A DNA stretch of 64,000 nucleotides, taken from NCBI GenBank assembly GCA_029706075.1, contig JAINUG010000108.1:310001-374000 (forward strand), in the 5' to 3' direction. Position numbers and translations under genes: made by a program. This document shows positions 12,771 to 27,700 of this stretch, piece after piece. How positions within the stretch are numbered: position 1 is the stretch's first letter; each line of letters opens with the position of its first letter. Under the pieces are notes generated by a model that saw only the letters and a program-made list of their open reading frames with translations, had not been told where the DNA came from and ran no database searches. The DNA comes from Aldrovandia affinis (Eukaryota > Chordata > Actinopteri > Notacanthiformes > Halosauridae).

Positions 12771-15700
12771 CTGTAGGCGCACAATTAAAAGCCAAGCAAG
12801 AAAAAAAACATGAAGGATGGGTAAAATTAATATTTGCAAAATAAAAACGAAATAAGCAAAAAACTAATAAATACTACTAGGACTAATAATAATATCAAAC
12901 TCTTGACATGATGAAACATGGCCTTTGTGCATTCCTTCATGTCTTTCGTCGGTCAACCGTTAAACCACTGTAAGATATCACCAATTCTACAAGTGAATTC
13001 TGTCTGTCCAATTTAATTCCAAGCATTTAAGTGTAAACATACACATAACCATAGTATGCCATATTAACTCAATTTAAACAGACAAGACGTCAGCCAAAAG
13101 CACTATGGAATTTTGGTCGTTAAGAGATACTCTTTGAGGCTTGGAATCTTGTCTGACTAGACAGATGAATGTATATGTACGTATCGGTTTGTTTATTTGG
13201 GGGGACATTTTAACCTCTCCATATATATCTATATCTATACACACACACACATACTGGAAAAACAACCATGATGTCCAAAATTCATACAACAGAGAAATAA
13301 CATTTCTATTAGTAATGCAACCATCTTTTAACATGGGTTTCCAGCTTAATTTACACAAATAAATATGTTCATTAAAAAACACAAGACAAAAGTCGCCATT
13401 ACATACACTATTGACATTAGTCAATATTTAGCACTACTGTAATGACTTGTTAGAAGGAATGACATATGGAACATTGAAGATATGTTCTTTATGACATTTC
13501 AAATACATACTAGTAAGTCTGTGAATGAGGACATCCATAAAAGTACAGTACCCACTCACAAGAATACACACTAAAGGATTTGCTTGAGGCTCCCCACAAG
13601 AAATGTGTATTTACCACCAGCTCTTGAAATTACAGGGTAAGCTGAGGCTGGGGTAGGTCCTTAGCACTTTCCTTAAGTCCAGTCAGATGCTGGTAGGCAC
13701 TTAGTAATTTTATAACTGTGGCCTTCACAATTTACCACTGTGAAAACGACATGTTTTCTCTTAATGTAAAGGTTGGCAAATGTATGTTCTGCGAAGAGCC
13801 AAATGGCAGGTCCCAGTATTCAAAACATGCCTTTGGTTTTCTTAATTTGAAAAATAAAATGCACTTCTCAACTTGAGGTTTAAACAGGATTTTTGGCTTA
13901 TTTTGGTTGGAAATAAAGGAAACATATTATGTTAATGAAAACTCAGCACTAACTTTGCTATATATTCTACATTGTAAAACTATTAATACAACTATTTAGA
14001 AATATGACAGTCACATTGGTATTTTTCATATATAAAGCCATTTTGGGGCAGCTGCCAACTTACTTAAGCACTTTACTCACACCACCAAGAACTGGACATT
14101 ACAATCTAAGATCACAAAATCATATCCTATATTATGTTCCCATCACAAAAACGGAGTTTGGGAAGCATGCTTTCAGCTATGCTGCTCCATTCTCTTGGAA
14201 CCTAATGCTGAAGGATTTGACGCTGACTTCTCTCGTTGGAATTAATCATTTTAAAGAAAACATTGGACAATTACTTACAATGAAATGCTCCTGTTTATAA
14301 TGAACTAAAGCTCTTTTAGCTCATTCTGTCTCCCTCTTTTTAATTTGTGTGTGTTTTTACAATCTTGCTTTTATTTACGACTTTCTATGTAATGTTGTTT
14401 TATGTGAAACATTTTGTATGCTGCCTTCCTGGCCAGGGCTGACTTGAAAATGAGATGCCAATCTCAATGTGCCTACCCTGGTTAAATAAAGGATAAATAA
14501 AAAGAAAGTCCAAGCTCAGCTTTTCCCAAAAACATTTACCTTTAGAAATGCTCTGCATTCACACCACTACTATGGACATTCTGAACATCTCATTTCTGCA
14601 CTCATTTTATGGACAACTGTCAATAGTGGCTGAAATACTGCAAAACAAAACTGACCCCTTGACATGAACTTGCTATGTTTATGGATGCGCGGGTTGCATA
14701 ACACCGGGTAAAGGAGGATAATTACATGAATTCACTGAGGTACAAAGAAGATCAAACCCGCACATCAATACTCTCCTTGCACGGAGGCAGGAACAAATGC
14801 ACGCAGGCTACAGAGAACCAAGTTACTTGTCCTCATTATTCTTAGCTATTCTAGGTAGTGTTTAATACTTATTTTTAACTGCAATTATCAATAGACATTG
14901 GAGGGCTATTCAGTGTTACAACTCTCTCAAACACTGCTCACTGTTGGATACATATCACACTTTTTCCCAAACGTGCTATATATAACTTTCAGCGAGCGTA
15001 CCACCCCTGGCACCGGCCTCCGCTTTCTTTTCATTAATATTTATTCAAACGAAATCGGCATGACACCGCTATTGTTAATGTAGTCGTTTTATTTTCATCG
15101 GCCGGGGTCTGTGATTATTTGGGTTTTGTCTGTGGTTGTATTTTTTCCCCCCCACCAGCCCTGGAAACCCAGGGCGGGTAAGTCTGTTTTCCATGAAGGG
15201 TTTACAAGGGGGCCTGCCATGTGCCAATCTCCCCGTTTCCTCACAGCCAAGAGCCGGTCGTCCTCGCTCACTACCTGGGCCCACAGTGAGAGATTTACTG
15301 TAGATGGGGGATAGACTGAGTTTCCACACTCCGTGGACATTGATGGAAAGCATGCGCAGTCACGGGTGAGGATAGTGTGAGCTCCGGGGGCATGCAGGGA
15401 AGAGAGAGCGGAGGAGGCAGAGAAAGAGGAAGGGGGTGAGAGAGAGGGAGCCGGCTCCTGAACTCACCCTCTTGGCTGGCGTTCAACAGCGAGGGGTCGA
15501 CGGTATGAGCGCCGCGGGGGGCAGCCACTGGCTTGGTAGGGTCTCCTTGCACACGACAAAAGGGAAGAGATGGTTATTCCTACCACACCCACTTCCTAAC
15601 AGTTCCCAACTGACCATTGTGTCAGTTCCTTTTAGTTATACTTGACGTGAGTAAATTTTTTTAAACACATTTTACACTCTGACTACTGGTAGGCCAGACA

Positions 15701-18700
15701 GGCCAGTGTCAGAGGACTACATTTAATGCACAGCAGGGGCAGGCAGGCTGCCGGTGCCCAATAGAGCAGAGGAGTCGCCCTTGCGCAATGACATAAGGAC
15801 AATCCAATGACAAACGGAAATCCTCCCTCCCTCCCTCCCTCCCTGGTCATATTGTTCACCGCCCTACAGGGCTGCTGGCCAGTCAGCTCTGGCACAGTCT
15901 GTAATTGCAACCAGACCATGAGGCACACCCATACACTGGATCCATTAGCAGGATGAGGCCCTTTGATATTAAGACTTTTAATGTAGAGGGGAAGTGGTCC
16001 TACCTAAATTATAACAATCGATTAAGCTAGTCAACTTTTAAGCTAACTTGCGTCTTTGCTTCACCTCTGACTTGGACTACAATACTGTATGTCAGTTCCA
16101 GTAATACGGACTGTAACATGGAGGGGAACTGTAAAAATAAGTGTAAAATGTGATTAAGCTGGTCAACATTGTGGCTCAAAAATATCTTTGAGTTGAAGAA
16201 CTGTCCACTTACTGTACAGAGGAACAAACTGACCTTTCAATGGTTTCTGACTGGTTTCAATTACCTTCATTTTACACCTTGCGTCCAACTGAATAATATG
16301 GATTTTGTTTTTAAAAAAACGGGGACATTTAGTTACATTTTTTATTTTTTACTTTTTTTCTTCTCGGTCTGCCTGCTGTTATTGATTCAATTTGGGAAAA
16401 GTACCTCTGGGTTCACTTGTTGCAGATTAGTCATTTCCGTAGTTCCTGGAGTGAATGTGCTAATCACAGGGGGCAGACACAGTAAGGGAAACACACCCTA
16501 TCAGAGGTCCTGACCTCTACCTTTCTCTGTTCTTAAAAGGTAGAACATAAAAAAAAACAGGAAACTGCTCAGGGAAAGGCAGGGAAAGATCAGGACAAAT
16601 CACTACTGTTTAGGCCATTAAGGAAGGAAGGATAAATCTGCAGTTTATACAATACGAAATAATAAATATGTGTGGGGGGAAAGGAACGTGCAAAGTGTTA
16701 AGTGTCGCCTGTGAAGTTTTTTTTTGTTGCTCATTATTGTTTGGGTGTACGAGTGCAATGCGCTTAATATTTTGTAATTGTACACCCAAGAAAGCCACAC
16801 TTGTGAACACAACTATTAGCATAATCCAGTCTCTCAACATACATTGGCCTACCAAGGAAAAATGATTAAGCCCATTTCCGATGCATGTATGTCAAAGTAT
16901 ACATCACAGGGTGAATGGACTAGGTTTACCCACTGGGTATTTACTTTATTTGGTTAGGCAAGTGGGTACAGTAACAGTCTCTCTTAGTGTACTGCTCCAT
17001 ACATAATTTACATTTATATCTGAGCCATAACCAGACAGACGTTACATTGTTTTATAGAAATGTGTGCTTGACCAGCAAGTACAGTACACAAATGATATAC
17101 TGATATGGATTTATTTATTTGGCTTATTCAGGGAAATGTATAAAGTAGGAGTAAATACCACCCTCAGTGTAGAATAATACATATTTATTTCAGTGTGAGA
17201 ATGCAGTAATGCAGAAAAAAGTGTCAGCCATTAAAGCAATCGCTCACAATAGCCATGCAAAATAACAGACATCAATGAGAATACCGTTAAGAGGTCATGG
17301 AAAACACAACACGCAGAAAGCATTTGAAATGAAGCACCAGAGGAATTGAGTCACACTGGATGACACTGTGATATTGGTGACTGGCTACGGGATACCTGTG
17401 GGAGGAGGGAGCTCAGCAGGAGTGTTGGCAGGGGCGTGGGCGCCGGGAGGGATCTGGATGTTGTTGAAGTTGGAGTGTGGCATGGTCCCCATGCCTTCCC
17501 CGGGACCTTGTGACTGGGTGGGGTAGGGAGGCTGGTAGGGCAGAGAGTATGACCCACCTTCGGCGCCGAATTCATCATCTGAGGGAGTGCAAACACAAAG
17601 CCATCAAAGCAACATCTGATGTAAAAAATGTTTTTGTCAAAAGTTAATAGAAAAAAACCCCACTTGTGTTCCAAGACAGGTGTTCACGTATCCACCAAGA
17701 TGCTCTGTTATGATTTCATAACTGTTCAAACAGGCAGGGATATATTCCGTCACTCAGCACATGTTCATCAGCATCTGATAAGGCTTATGGCTCTAACCAC
17801 GACTATGGATAGAAGCAAAACCAATAAACCTGCTATATAAAAGCTATTTCCATAGATGAAGTCAGAGGTGGGCAACTTGTCAACTAACTTCCTGCACAGT
17901 TACATCTCTGCTTCACTGAGAGTGATATTGTCAGAGCCAGTTCTAAATTCATGAATGCACTTAGCACTGAAAAGTTCATGAATTGCCTGTCAACATATGC
18001 AGTGTTTATACTGGCTTCATCTACACCTCAATGTGCAATATTGTAGGGTTGACATTACCTCCCAGGTATGGCTCAACCAGGTTTGGAAGGAGTCTCAAAT
18101 GTATGCCAAACTGAGCAAGGCGGAAGTAGTTCTCATTTGTTTCTGAGGAATCAGAAAGTGCCCACATGCTTCCCATAAATGTCTTTGCATTTTGTTTTAT
18201 CACATTTTTCCAAGAAACATTAGCTACAAAACAGAGGGGAAAAACATCTTTGAATCCTATTGTACGTTTATTTGACTGCTCAACAAATCACTTCGGTTCT
18301 CTTCAGTACTTTTCACTCTGGTGCAATTCAGTGGTTGTGAAAGAAAAGATTAAATCTATTCTTTGGATACGCAGCTTGGCCTCCACGAAGAGAACCGTGT
18401 AAAGAAACAGATGTACAGCATGGCTTCATTCAGAGCTGGGACAGCGTGTATCCACAGGCGGTTATTTCCTCAAATGAGCACATTTAAACTTAAAATGAAA
18501 TGTACATGTTATTATCTGACTATACAAAAATACCAATTATTTGACATTACTGCCACCTAGAACTAAAGAGAATTAAAGTATGGTGACCGTTTTCATATCA
18601 TGAGGTTTTAAGGGTGTGATGAATCCTCTGCAGTGCGGCAACTAGCTTTTAACAAGCTGGCATGTAGAAGTGGAGTGAGGGACAGGTGACACGTGTTGCG

Positions 18701-21700
18701 ACAAAGGATATGGACTTCAACCAACATGCAAACAAACATATTGAAAGGCTCTGACCTAAAATAGTGTGGGTTCAGCTACACATGAATATGGCCAGAGTGA
18801 ACAGGACAACAGTTTCTCCTGCTTACAGAACTGAACTTTCTAAACTATGAAGCTCACGCAGCACTTAAGGAGGAATGAGTCACTAATTCTCCTCATTTTA
18901 CCCCTGATGCAGTTGAGTTTGGGGAAAACATATGGCAATATGGAAGACACATATGGAAGTGAACTTGCAATATAACAACAGTTTCTTGGCTGGGCAGTAA
19001 CAGCATAGATAGCATAAATCAAGCATTGGATATTCCATGTTATTTCTATACATAAAATTGTTATATGTGAACATATCAATTCGGGTGGGGAATACTATAT
19101 ATACACATTAAGCTAGAGACATGGAGCAAAATATAGCTAGATCTTCTTTCCATACACTCCCTCTGGGTCAGGCTTCTAGATACCTCATAATTACTTGGAA
19201 TATTAACATTTTACAGGCTTTTTACATTATGTTAGTAAATATATTAGATCAAATTTCCTTCCATGCAAGATAGTTAGGAACTGTTTTTTATTTATTTAGT
19301 GTAAAATATTATGAAGCTACCGGACAGGATAAAATGATAAACATGTTTAACAAAATATTGTGCCTTCTATTACAGTTTAAAATGTTTGTTTTTCTACATA
19401 CATTAATATCCTGCAGCACCTGAATCTTTATTTAGAAAATATAGGGTGAAACCTTCGTCAAATTACATAATTGAAAGGAAAACAAGACACTGGAACATAT
19501 AACATATGAATTCTTACATGTTATATTTATCCTTTCAATGTCACTTTCAAAACTATTTTCTACCACCAAAGTCAATATTTCTGTTTATTCGGAATATAGC
19601 CCATTTTCCACAAGAACCTATTCGAGGTGAGATAATAACAGGTGTGAAATCAAATATTTGTTCAAGTTTACGCCAAAGAAAATAAATATGCATTTGAGAG
19701 CGCACCCTACAAATGCTTGATTATAGGAAGAAGAAAAACTGGAAAACAAGTAAAGATCTTACTCATCAAAAACAGAACGGACCAAATATGGGTAGTTTGG
19801 TCCCAGCAGCTCTGAAATCGGGAACCGTGAAACAGGAACAGGGCCGTTTCCCTGTGGACTCCCAGTGTTCCTAGCTGCAGTCACTACCAGCTTTGTCTGA
19901 ACAAATTTGCACAGTGAGAGGCTTTATGGTGAAGAGGATCTTGATTAAATCCACATATAAAAGGGACTAGCCAGAATTTGGAATTCTTTCTTTTTATGTG
20001 CAAGGACATGCATACCTTTAGATCCAGTTAAAAGATATATGACAAAAGTTTCAGGCACACATTAAATCAGTTTAAGCAAGGCCTAGCTTGAATTCTGTAA
20101 CCAAGAGACCAGCTTTATGAGTGCCTTTAGGGTGAATCTACTGTATTACTGCAGGACAGGCACTAACTGAAAAAGAGTGCTGGCATATTAAAAATAAATG
20201 TATGGATAATTAATGACAGAAATGAGTATAGTGGATCGTTAACAGATCTCTGGGGACGTGGGTCAGACTAGCGCCACACCAACAGGATTAATTAATTAGT
20301 ATTAGTTAACAAATTAGTAAGGCATGGCTAAATATTGCTAATGCTATGGGGATGCTGTTCTGCTTCAGGGACTGGAAAACTTGTCAAATTAGAGGCCAAA
20401 ATGGTGGATGAACAATTTTTATATCCACTGTGTGTGTGTGTGTGTATATGTGTGTGTATATATATATACATATATATATACATAGACACACATATATACA
20501 CATGTATGCATACATACATACATGCAGTGCCTTGCAAAAGTACTCAGATGCTTGGAAAGTTTTCAAATGTTGGTAGATTAAATTTTTTTACATTTAAATT
20601 TTTTTATTCAAAACTCATTCTCAAACTTAATTTTTACAAAGAATTAATTAGTTATGTCAGCAAATATTTAAAATAACATAAAAAACCTTCAATGTAAAAG
20701 TATTCAAAACCCTCGTATTGATATTTGGTGGAAGCTCCTTTCACTGCAATAAAGGCTTGATGTCTTTATGTGCAAAATTTCTACCAACTTTGCACACTGG
20801 TTGGAGATGATTTTCACCTATTCTTCCTGGCAGAATTGCTCCAGCTCTCTCAAATTGCTTGGACATCGCTTACGGACAGCAATTTTCAAGTTGTGGCACA
20901 GATTCTCGATGGGGTTTAGGTCAGGACTTTGACTGGGCCACTCAAGGACATTCACCTTTTTATTCTTGAGCCACTCTTTGGCCCTGTGATCGTTGTCCTG
21001 CTGAAAGGTGAATTTTTGCCCCAGCTTGAGTTTTTTGGGGAGACTGAAATTGGTTTTCTTGCAGTATCTGCCTGTACTTTGCTCCATCCATTATTCCTTC
21101 TATTGTGGCAAGTTTCCCAGTCCCTGCTGAAGAGAAGCATCCCCATAGCATGATACTGCCACCACCATGCTTCACTGTAGGGATGGCGTTGCATGCAGAA
21201 CAGGCAGTGTTAGGTTTGAGTCATATACGCTTTGCATTTTGGCCAAAAAGCTCTATTTTACTCTCATCTGACCACAAAACCGTTTCCCACATCTTAGCTG
21301 GGTCACTCACACACTGTCCAGCAAACTGCAGTTGGACTTGTGTTTTTGGGCTTGAGATGTTTTGTTTTAAGTAGTGGCATTTTTCTTGCCACCCTGCCAT
21401 ACAGGCCAGTATTCTGCAGTGCGATTGATATTGTTGATGCATCAGCTATTACTCCATTCTCAGCCACTGAACTCTGTAGCTCTTTAAGAGTCATTGTTAG
21501 CCTCACAGTGGCTTTCCTCATTTTTTTTAAAACAAATGTGTGGAGTAGGCTGTATTTATAAGATATTATTTCTTAAATGAAAATGAAAGTGTTATAAATG
21601 AAAGCAGCACAATGTGAAAATTGTGCAAGGCTCTGAGTACTTTGGCAAGGCACTGTATATATAAGCAGAGAAGAAACCATTGAAAAATCTGTAAACTGAA

Positions 21701-24700
21701 TTGAATAAGAGATCAGTGATTATTGGGTTTCTCGGCGGAAAATTGTTCCGTTTGCAAAATGGCTCGAAAAATCTAAAATCGTACTACCTCAGGAGTATCA
21801 TCTTTGCCGGACATTCAGGAGAACAGCTGACATTCGTTTGCTGTCATTCTTTGCTCCCCTGACTTTGCTTCTTTCCAGACATTGCACCTCTGTACCATCT
21901 ACACCTCTGTTCTTTAAATCCTGACCTTGTTTTCGTACCATGTTAATGAATTGAAAAAGTCGTCTGAAGTTTCCATAGTCTGATGGCAGGGATACAAAAC
22001 AAGCCTGCCCTCTGAAACTGAAGGGGAATACTTCATAGGGCTTTCCTACGCAGAGTCAAAACATTGCTCAAGCTCCCATTAGTAGTTTGTCAGAAGCGGA
22101 GCTCGGTACCATAGATGAGGCTTTAGGAAAATATGTTAATCAACGAAGCTGCTTCAGATTGGTTTGCCCTTGTTTAAACAGACTTTTTTCCCCTAATTCC
22201 TTTCCCCTTGCTCATCATCTTCTCCATCTTGCAAATGGAAAAGTCAAGCAAATATGTATCTGAGACAATGCTTTTATTGTGGGTCTCATCAAAGCAGGAT
22301 TTATAACCAAATGTTTCAGGAACTTCTTTCAAATCAGGTTGACTAGTGTTATGACATGTACAGTGGAGAGACAAAGGCTAAGTGCACCGTGACTGCAACC
22401 CAAATAAACTTTCAGCACCTTATCGGGGATATGCTAATAATTGTGAGATGAATTAATGGTCAAATTCATTTACAATTAAAATGAGCATCACAACAACTGA
22501 AAGCATTCACATATGAATGAAGCTGATGTAATTATAACAGGCTACAAGCAGCATAACACAACAGCTTATTTTTAAATCGTGCATTGCCAAAAAATGCATT
22601 ATGTAAAGTAGCCTAATCAATGAAGTATATCAAAATCTACAAAATCACAAAAAAGGTGAAAAATGACCTTCCATTAATTAGTAAAGTATTCAATATATAT
22701 ATATTTTTTAGTTTGTTTTGTTTTTTGTTTTTTCAAATAAAAATGCAAATGTAAAACTATGACTTGAGCCTCCCATTTTTTTCCCCAAGAGAATGTTGTG
22801 TTCTTCAACTAACACTCTGCCATCCTTTTCCAAACACAGGCCACTCTTCTAAGTGCACACTTGACAGACATGAGAAAAAACTGTGAGATAGTGTGATAGG
22901 ATTGTGATGTGTAGACTCAATAAGGGAGAGACCGTGATATCAGCTTTCTCTTGGCTAAATTACACATCAGAGGGAATAACCTAGCATGATGTCACCACTT
23001 TGACAGGGAGGCCCAGAACCTTCTCAGGAGAGACCTTTTACTCAACACAGAGCAAACAAGCCAACAGAACAGAAAAATATGAGAAGACATGAAAAAAGAG
23101 AGAACAGTTCAAATGAGTATAAGAAAGTGAGCGAGACAATGGTTTAAAGTCTACATCCCAGGGTGCTAACCCACGTTCATATGTGCTGTGAGTCTACAGA
23201 GTAGGATATCCCAGGAGACAACACACAAGATGACTTCATCTCTGACATGCATGGGTCAGTTCAAACAAAGTACACCCAGCAGATGTTTAGTACAGTGAGT
23301 TAGCATGGCAACGTTTAAGTCTGCTCCACATTACATTCCAGGTACTGTTAATAGGTGTTCCTTGTCAGACTAAAGCTGGACATTAAACTAAACTGGACAT
23401 TTAGAGAAAAAAAAAAAAAAAAAAAAAGGACCCTAAAATGGATCTTTATACTCCACCACTCACACAAATTATCATACGCGAGGAATCTAAACATCTGCGA
23501 CAATTATCATTACTACTTTGGATTAATGACTGGCCATTTAACCTTAATTCCTAATAGGTCATCAAACTCTCAACAGGGTTCACACCATTAAAGCAGTGTG
23601 CTAATCCCCACCCCAGATTTTAATGCGATAGGACAAGTGAAAGACTCATAAAACACTATCAGCTCTGGCATGCCAGGAGTCCCCAGACCTCAGCTGCTGT
23701 ATACTCAGACTTGATAAGGCACACAATGCAGTAACCCAACCAGACTGGTGTTAGACACCACACACGAAGGAAACCAGTTTCAATGCTGCTTGTGAAAAGG
23801 CCCGAGCAAATGTATTTTGTTAACGGGAGTCGTGGCGTGTTTGGACTGCTGATAAAATATCAGCCCTCACCATATGCTTCCCCTTCCATTCCAATAGGCC
23901 CTGACTGCGGGGTTTCGCCATTCTTCAGACAGTTGTGGATATAGGTTGCCTTCCATCTTGCATATTTCCTGTGTTGGATGTTCTGCAAACAGAAAGGGGG
24001 AGGTATGGAAGGGTTGAGGGGGGGAAATAATTACAAAAATAATAACGATAAGAGACTTGGATTAAATCACTCTCACGGCCACACAATGGAGACTGAAGGA
24101 ATGGTTTCAGGTGCGACTGCTTTCGATTTCCCTTTTCTCCGGGGTTGTGCACTGCTGGTGGTGGAACTGGGCCAGCAGTGGCTTTGTAATATCAATGAAG
24201 GCTAATTTTGACAGGAAAGTAATGCCTTTAATATGCATCTTTCCCCGACAGTTCACTTTGTGGATGTAGTAACTCATTTTCCATTCAGGGTGCTGTCTTA
24301 ATGAATAATTACTAAATAAAAAAACATCTTTGAAATTAACCTTTTATAAGACAACTGAATTGCAAGTTGCATTTGTGTACAAAAACTAATTCAGGCATCT
24401 ATTGCCTTTGTAATGCAGAACAGTTTGCAACCTTACACTGGGGTCCTGACTTGCTGTGACTATTACAGATCCCATGGTGCTTTGCAAAGACTTCTGGGGG
24501 TGGTAACCTCTAATCCTTCAAATTTGCTCAAATTTGAGCTTTTTCAATATTTCCACAATTAGGATGAGCATGGACTGGTTACATCTATTTTCACCCCCAG
24601 GGCATTCGTGTGAAAATAAGTTCAGGGCATTCATGTGAAAAATAAGTTCTTAGTTGACCTTCCAGGTTAAAAACATTTCAAATAAGACAAATAAAAAAAG

Positions 24701-27700
24701 ATATACTTGTATTCATATTTTGCTAAAGCAGCTTTCTTTGTTTGTTTAAATATCACAGGAATGTCATAGCTAATGAAAATGGTCAATTTTCAGTTATTAT
24801 GATTAATCAAAAGACCTAAAAAACAGAAGAATAATGGCTTATAAATGTCAGACTCATTACCATAACAGATCTAGCGATGCCTGGGAAATATGCTATAAAT
24901 TGTTGCAATAGCACTTTGCAGTACTTACAATACTTTATGGTATACATGTTAATTATGTGTAATATTTTGGTTGTACTGTAAATCATGTTCTTATTGTAAG
25001 GAAACTACACTTTGTTAATCATGTCCCTAATGGGTTGTGTATGGCGTTATTGCTGAGCTTGATTTCAAAAGGAATCGAGCAAAATGGTAATTTTATGTCA
25101 GCGTAACCAGTTGGTAACTTTATAAAAAATTTTTGTTCATACATCCTGCCCGGGCCAGGTAAACTCCACCGTTTGTTTTCCTTACCAATATAATGTTATC
25201 TAACCCGGTTTAAAGACACGGACGAGCACGTTGATGAATGAATACAAAAGGGAGGGAAAGGCCCACTCTAACCGGAGAATAGCGAGCTGTGAAAACTGTG
25301 CTGCACATCAAAGCAGGTTTTTGATCAAAAGGCCCATTGTATTTCTCTAGACATTCGGAGAATTTTAGCGTCAAAAAATCATGAGCCACCCCCTTGAAAT
25401 GATGTACCGAGACCACGGAATGTCAAAACGCAGGCCCTGATTGGAGAGAAAGGTCTGATGACAGGTGTGATTACAGCTCGTACGGGAATTAAAAGCTCAC
25501 GCGGAATGCGACAATGCCCCCTCCGTCAAGATCCATTAATTCGTGCGTAAAAGTTGAGCTCTTTAAAGTCTAGCACTAAAATGTTCCCTTTCTGCAAGTA
25601 ATCCAATCTCCCACAATTCATGATGGCATTCTGTGAAAAAGGCAATGTAATCAGCGGGGACTCTGAGGGCCCATTGTCTGGTTTAGTGTTACAGAGAGAA
25701 GGCGCAGTGTTAAAAAACACTGCCCAATAAGATTTCCACAGTAGGGAAATGCCTGCCCCTTAGGGAGAGAAGAACCCTCAATGAAACATTGTCTGTCTTT
25801 TGACACAGGTCACTTCCCTCTGTATAAAAGACATCTGAAGCAACTGGAGACAAATGTAGATGGTTTAATAAGCGCATTGGTGCAACAGTGTTCCAATCGG
25901 ACGACGCCGTACAGTATCCAGACTCCTGACTTCTCCAGACTGCATTCAACTCGTTTTAAATCAGGAATGCGCAGATCAAAATGAAGCGATTCTTTACATT
26001 ATTCAATGTAGACAGCGTATGATCAAACACCGCGGCTCACATTTTCCATCTCGCCTTTCTGTCAATTACTTTGAATATACTGCATCACACAGCTGTATTT
26101 CTAAGAAACTCCTGTCACTTTGTACTGAATAGAATATTCAATTTCTCATTCCGTTTAGTACTTTGGCATTTTTTCATTCCGCGGTCTTCAGCCACAACTT
26201 TGTTTCCTTCTGGATTTACCGCACATTAGAGAGATGGGTTTGACAGCGCTGTGACTTACCTCCTCCGATAACTCGCCGAACACACAGAGAACATCTAGCA
26301 AAAGGCTAGCAGTGTAGAAGGACTTAATCATGTTCCTGTAGAAGGGGGAAAAAGAAGGATGTCAAATGTATCCAGCCTGCATGTGCTGTGCAGACTCACA
26401 AGCATACAAGGTTATTTTTCAGGGAACAATTTAAAAAAAAAAAATATATATTCCGCCAGTTATCACAAATGCTCTGTCATTCTGCATAAAATATTATAAA
26501 AGTGCCAAATATGGACAAATGGACAAACACAAAATTAAATTGAAAAAGGCATGTAGACAGATGAGAGCTTTCAGGCCGCTTCCAGGACAGAGGTGCTCCG
26601 TTTCAATTGTATCCCCGCTATGAGTCATGCGGCCCGGAAAGGAAGGTAAACATATTGAAAAGTAAAACATTCTTATTCATGGTTTGTTCCCATAAACATT
26701 CAGCTGTGCACCTCTTGGGATGACGTAATGTAACATTTATTGCTTGTTTATACAGGTCTTGTTACTTGTAAATTATGGGTTTTACAGGCAAGTCGGAAAT
26801 TAATATATTTCCCGTAACCCAGCATGTTTTTCAAACAGTTTACGAGTGTGGTTTTAAAGCAAATATTTACTTGATCGTATTTGCCTTCACCTGGTACCAG
26901 TATGGGCGCCAATTTGTTGACAAAAATATTATCGTCAAGTTACTTTCAAAATGCTGCTGTGATTATTCTTCTTCAAAAATGTCTTGAATGCATTACAATT
27001 CCAACTGAAACTGACACTCAGGCTCAGAGACTGTTAGCTGCTTCCTTGCCCCATGTTCAACAGCTAGAGTAAGTAGCCAAACAACTAGTCCTCATTTCAA
27101 TGCAGGAAAATATTAATCACGGATAACCACACATAACTTATGTCCATATATTTTTTATGACCTACATTCAGAAAGGTTCACAAAAGATGAGGTAATCCTG
27201 GACAGCAGCCCACAGCAACAATGTAAATCAAAACTGACTGAAGGACTTGGGTGGCTAACCCTGATCTGGGATGGCTAAATTCCAGTTCCCATTAATTAAC
27301 TAATTAACCTTTTTTTGTAATCTATTTTTTAATCTGAGTAATGATGAGTGTAGAAGATTAATTCATAGGTATAACTCATTAACCGTCTAAGAACTGTGAG
27401 GAGTGCTTCTGTTATATCAATTAATAATGTAATAAATCAAATCAAAATACATATTGGGAGTGGGGCATTGAGCACCCCTGCAGTAGAAGGCTGAACCTAA
27501 AATACTGCACTGCGGCATTAACTAAAGTCAGAAAACTATGACATTCATGGGACTGCAATTGAAAAAAATCTTACAGTGTCAGAGGGTCATATGCCACATC
27601 CGCTTCCGTTTACATTTTGGACAGAGCGCGTTTTTATTCTACTTATCTGTTTGCAGAGCTCAGCAGATTTGACAGATAATGAATGATAATGTATGCAAAT

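Larger units (their letters stand above)
17579..23870 (-). other. VTA1: VTA1 intron 5
   Basis: A 6.3 kb intron with donor gtgagg. It holds a Tc1-like copy (20525-21655), a neighbouring transposase scrap and a TG/TA/CATA simple repeat (20430-20524), plus a poly-A run near 23407-23426. The remainder shows nothing recognisable. Confidence 0.9.

Noticed and set aside
13074-13424. 116-codon minus-strand ORF
   Set aside because: It is intronic, crosses a CA tract and shows no family resemblance.
15075-15552. Several overlapping ORFs on both strands near 15.1-15.6 kb
   Set aside because: Only the part matching VTA1 exon 7 (15468-15545) fits a protein family. The others are shadows in a GC-rich intron segment.
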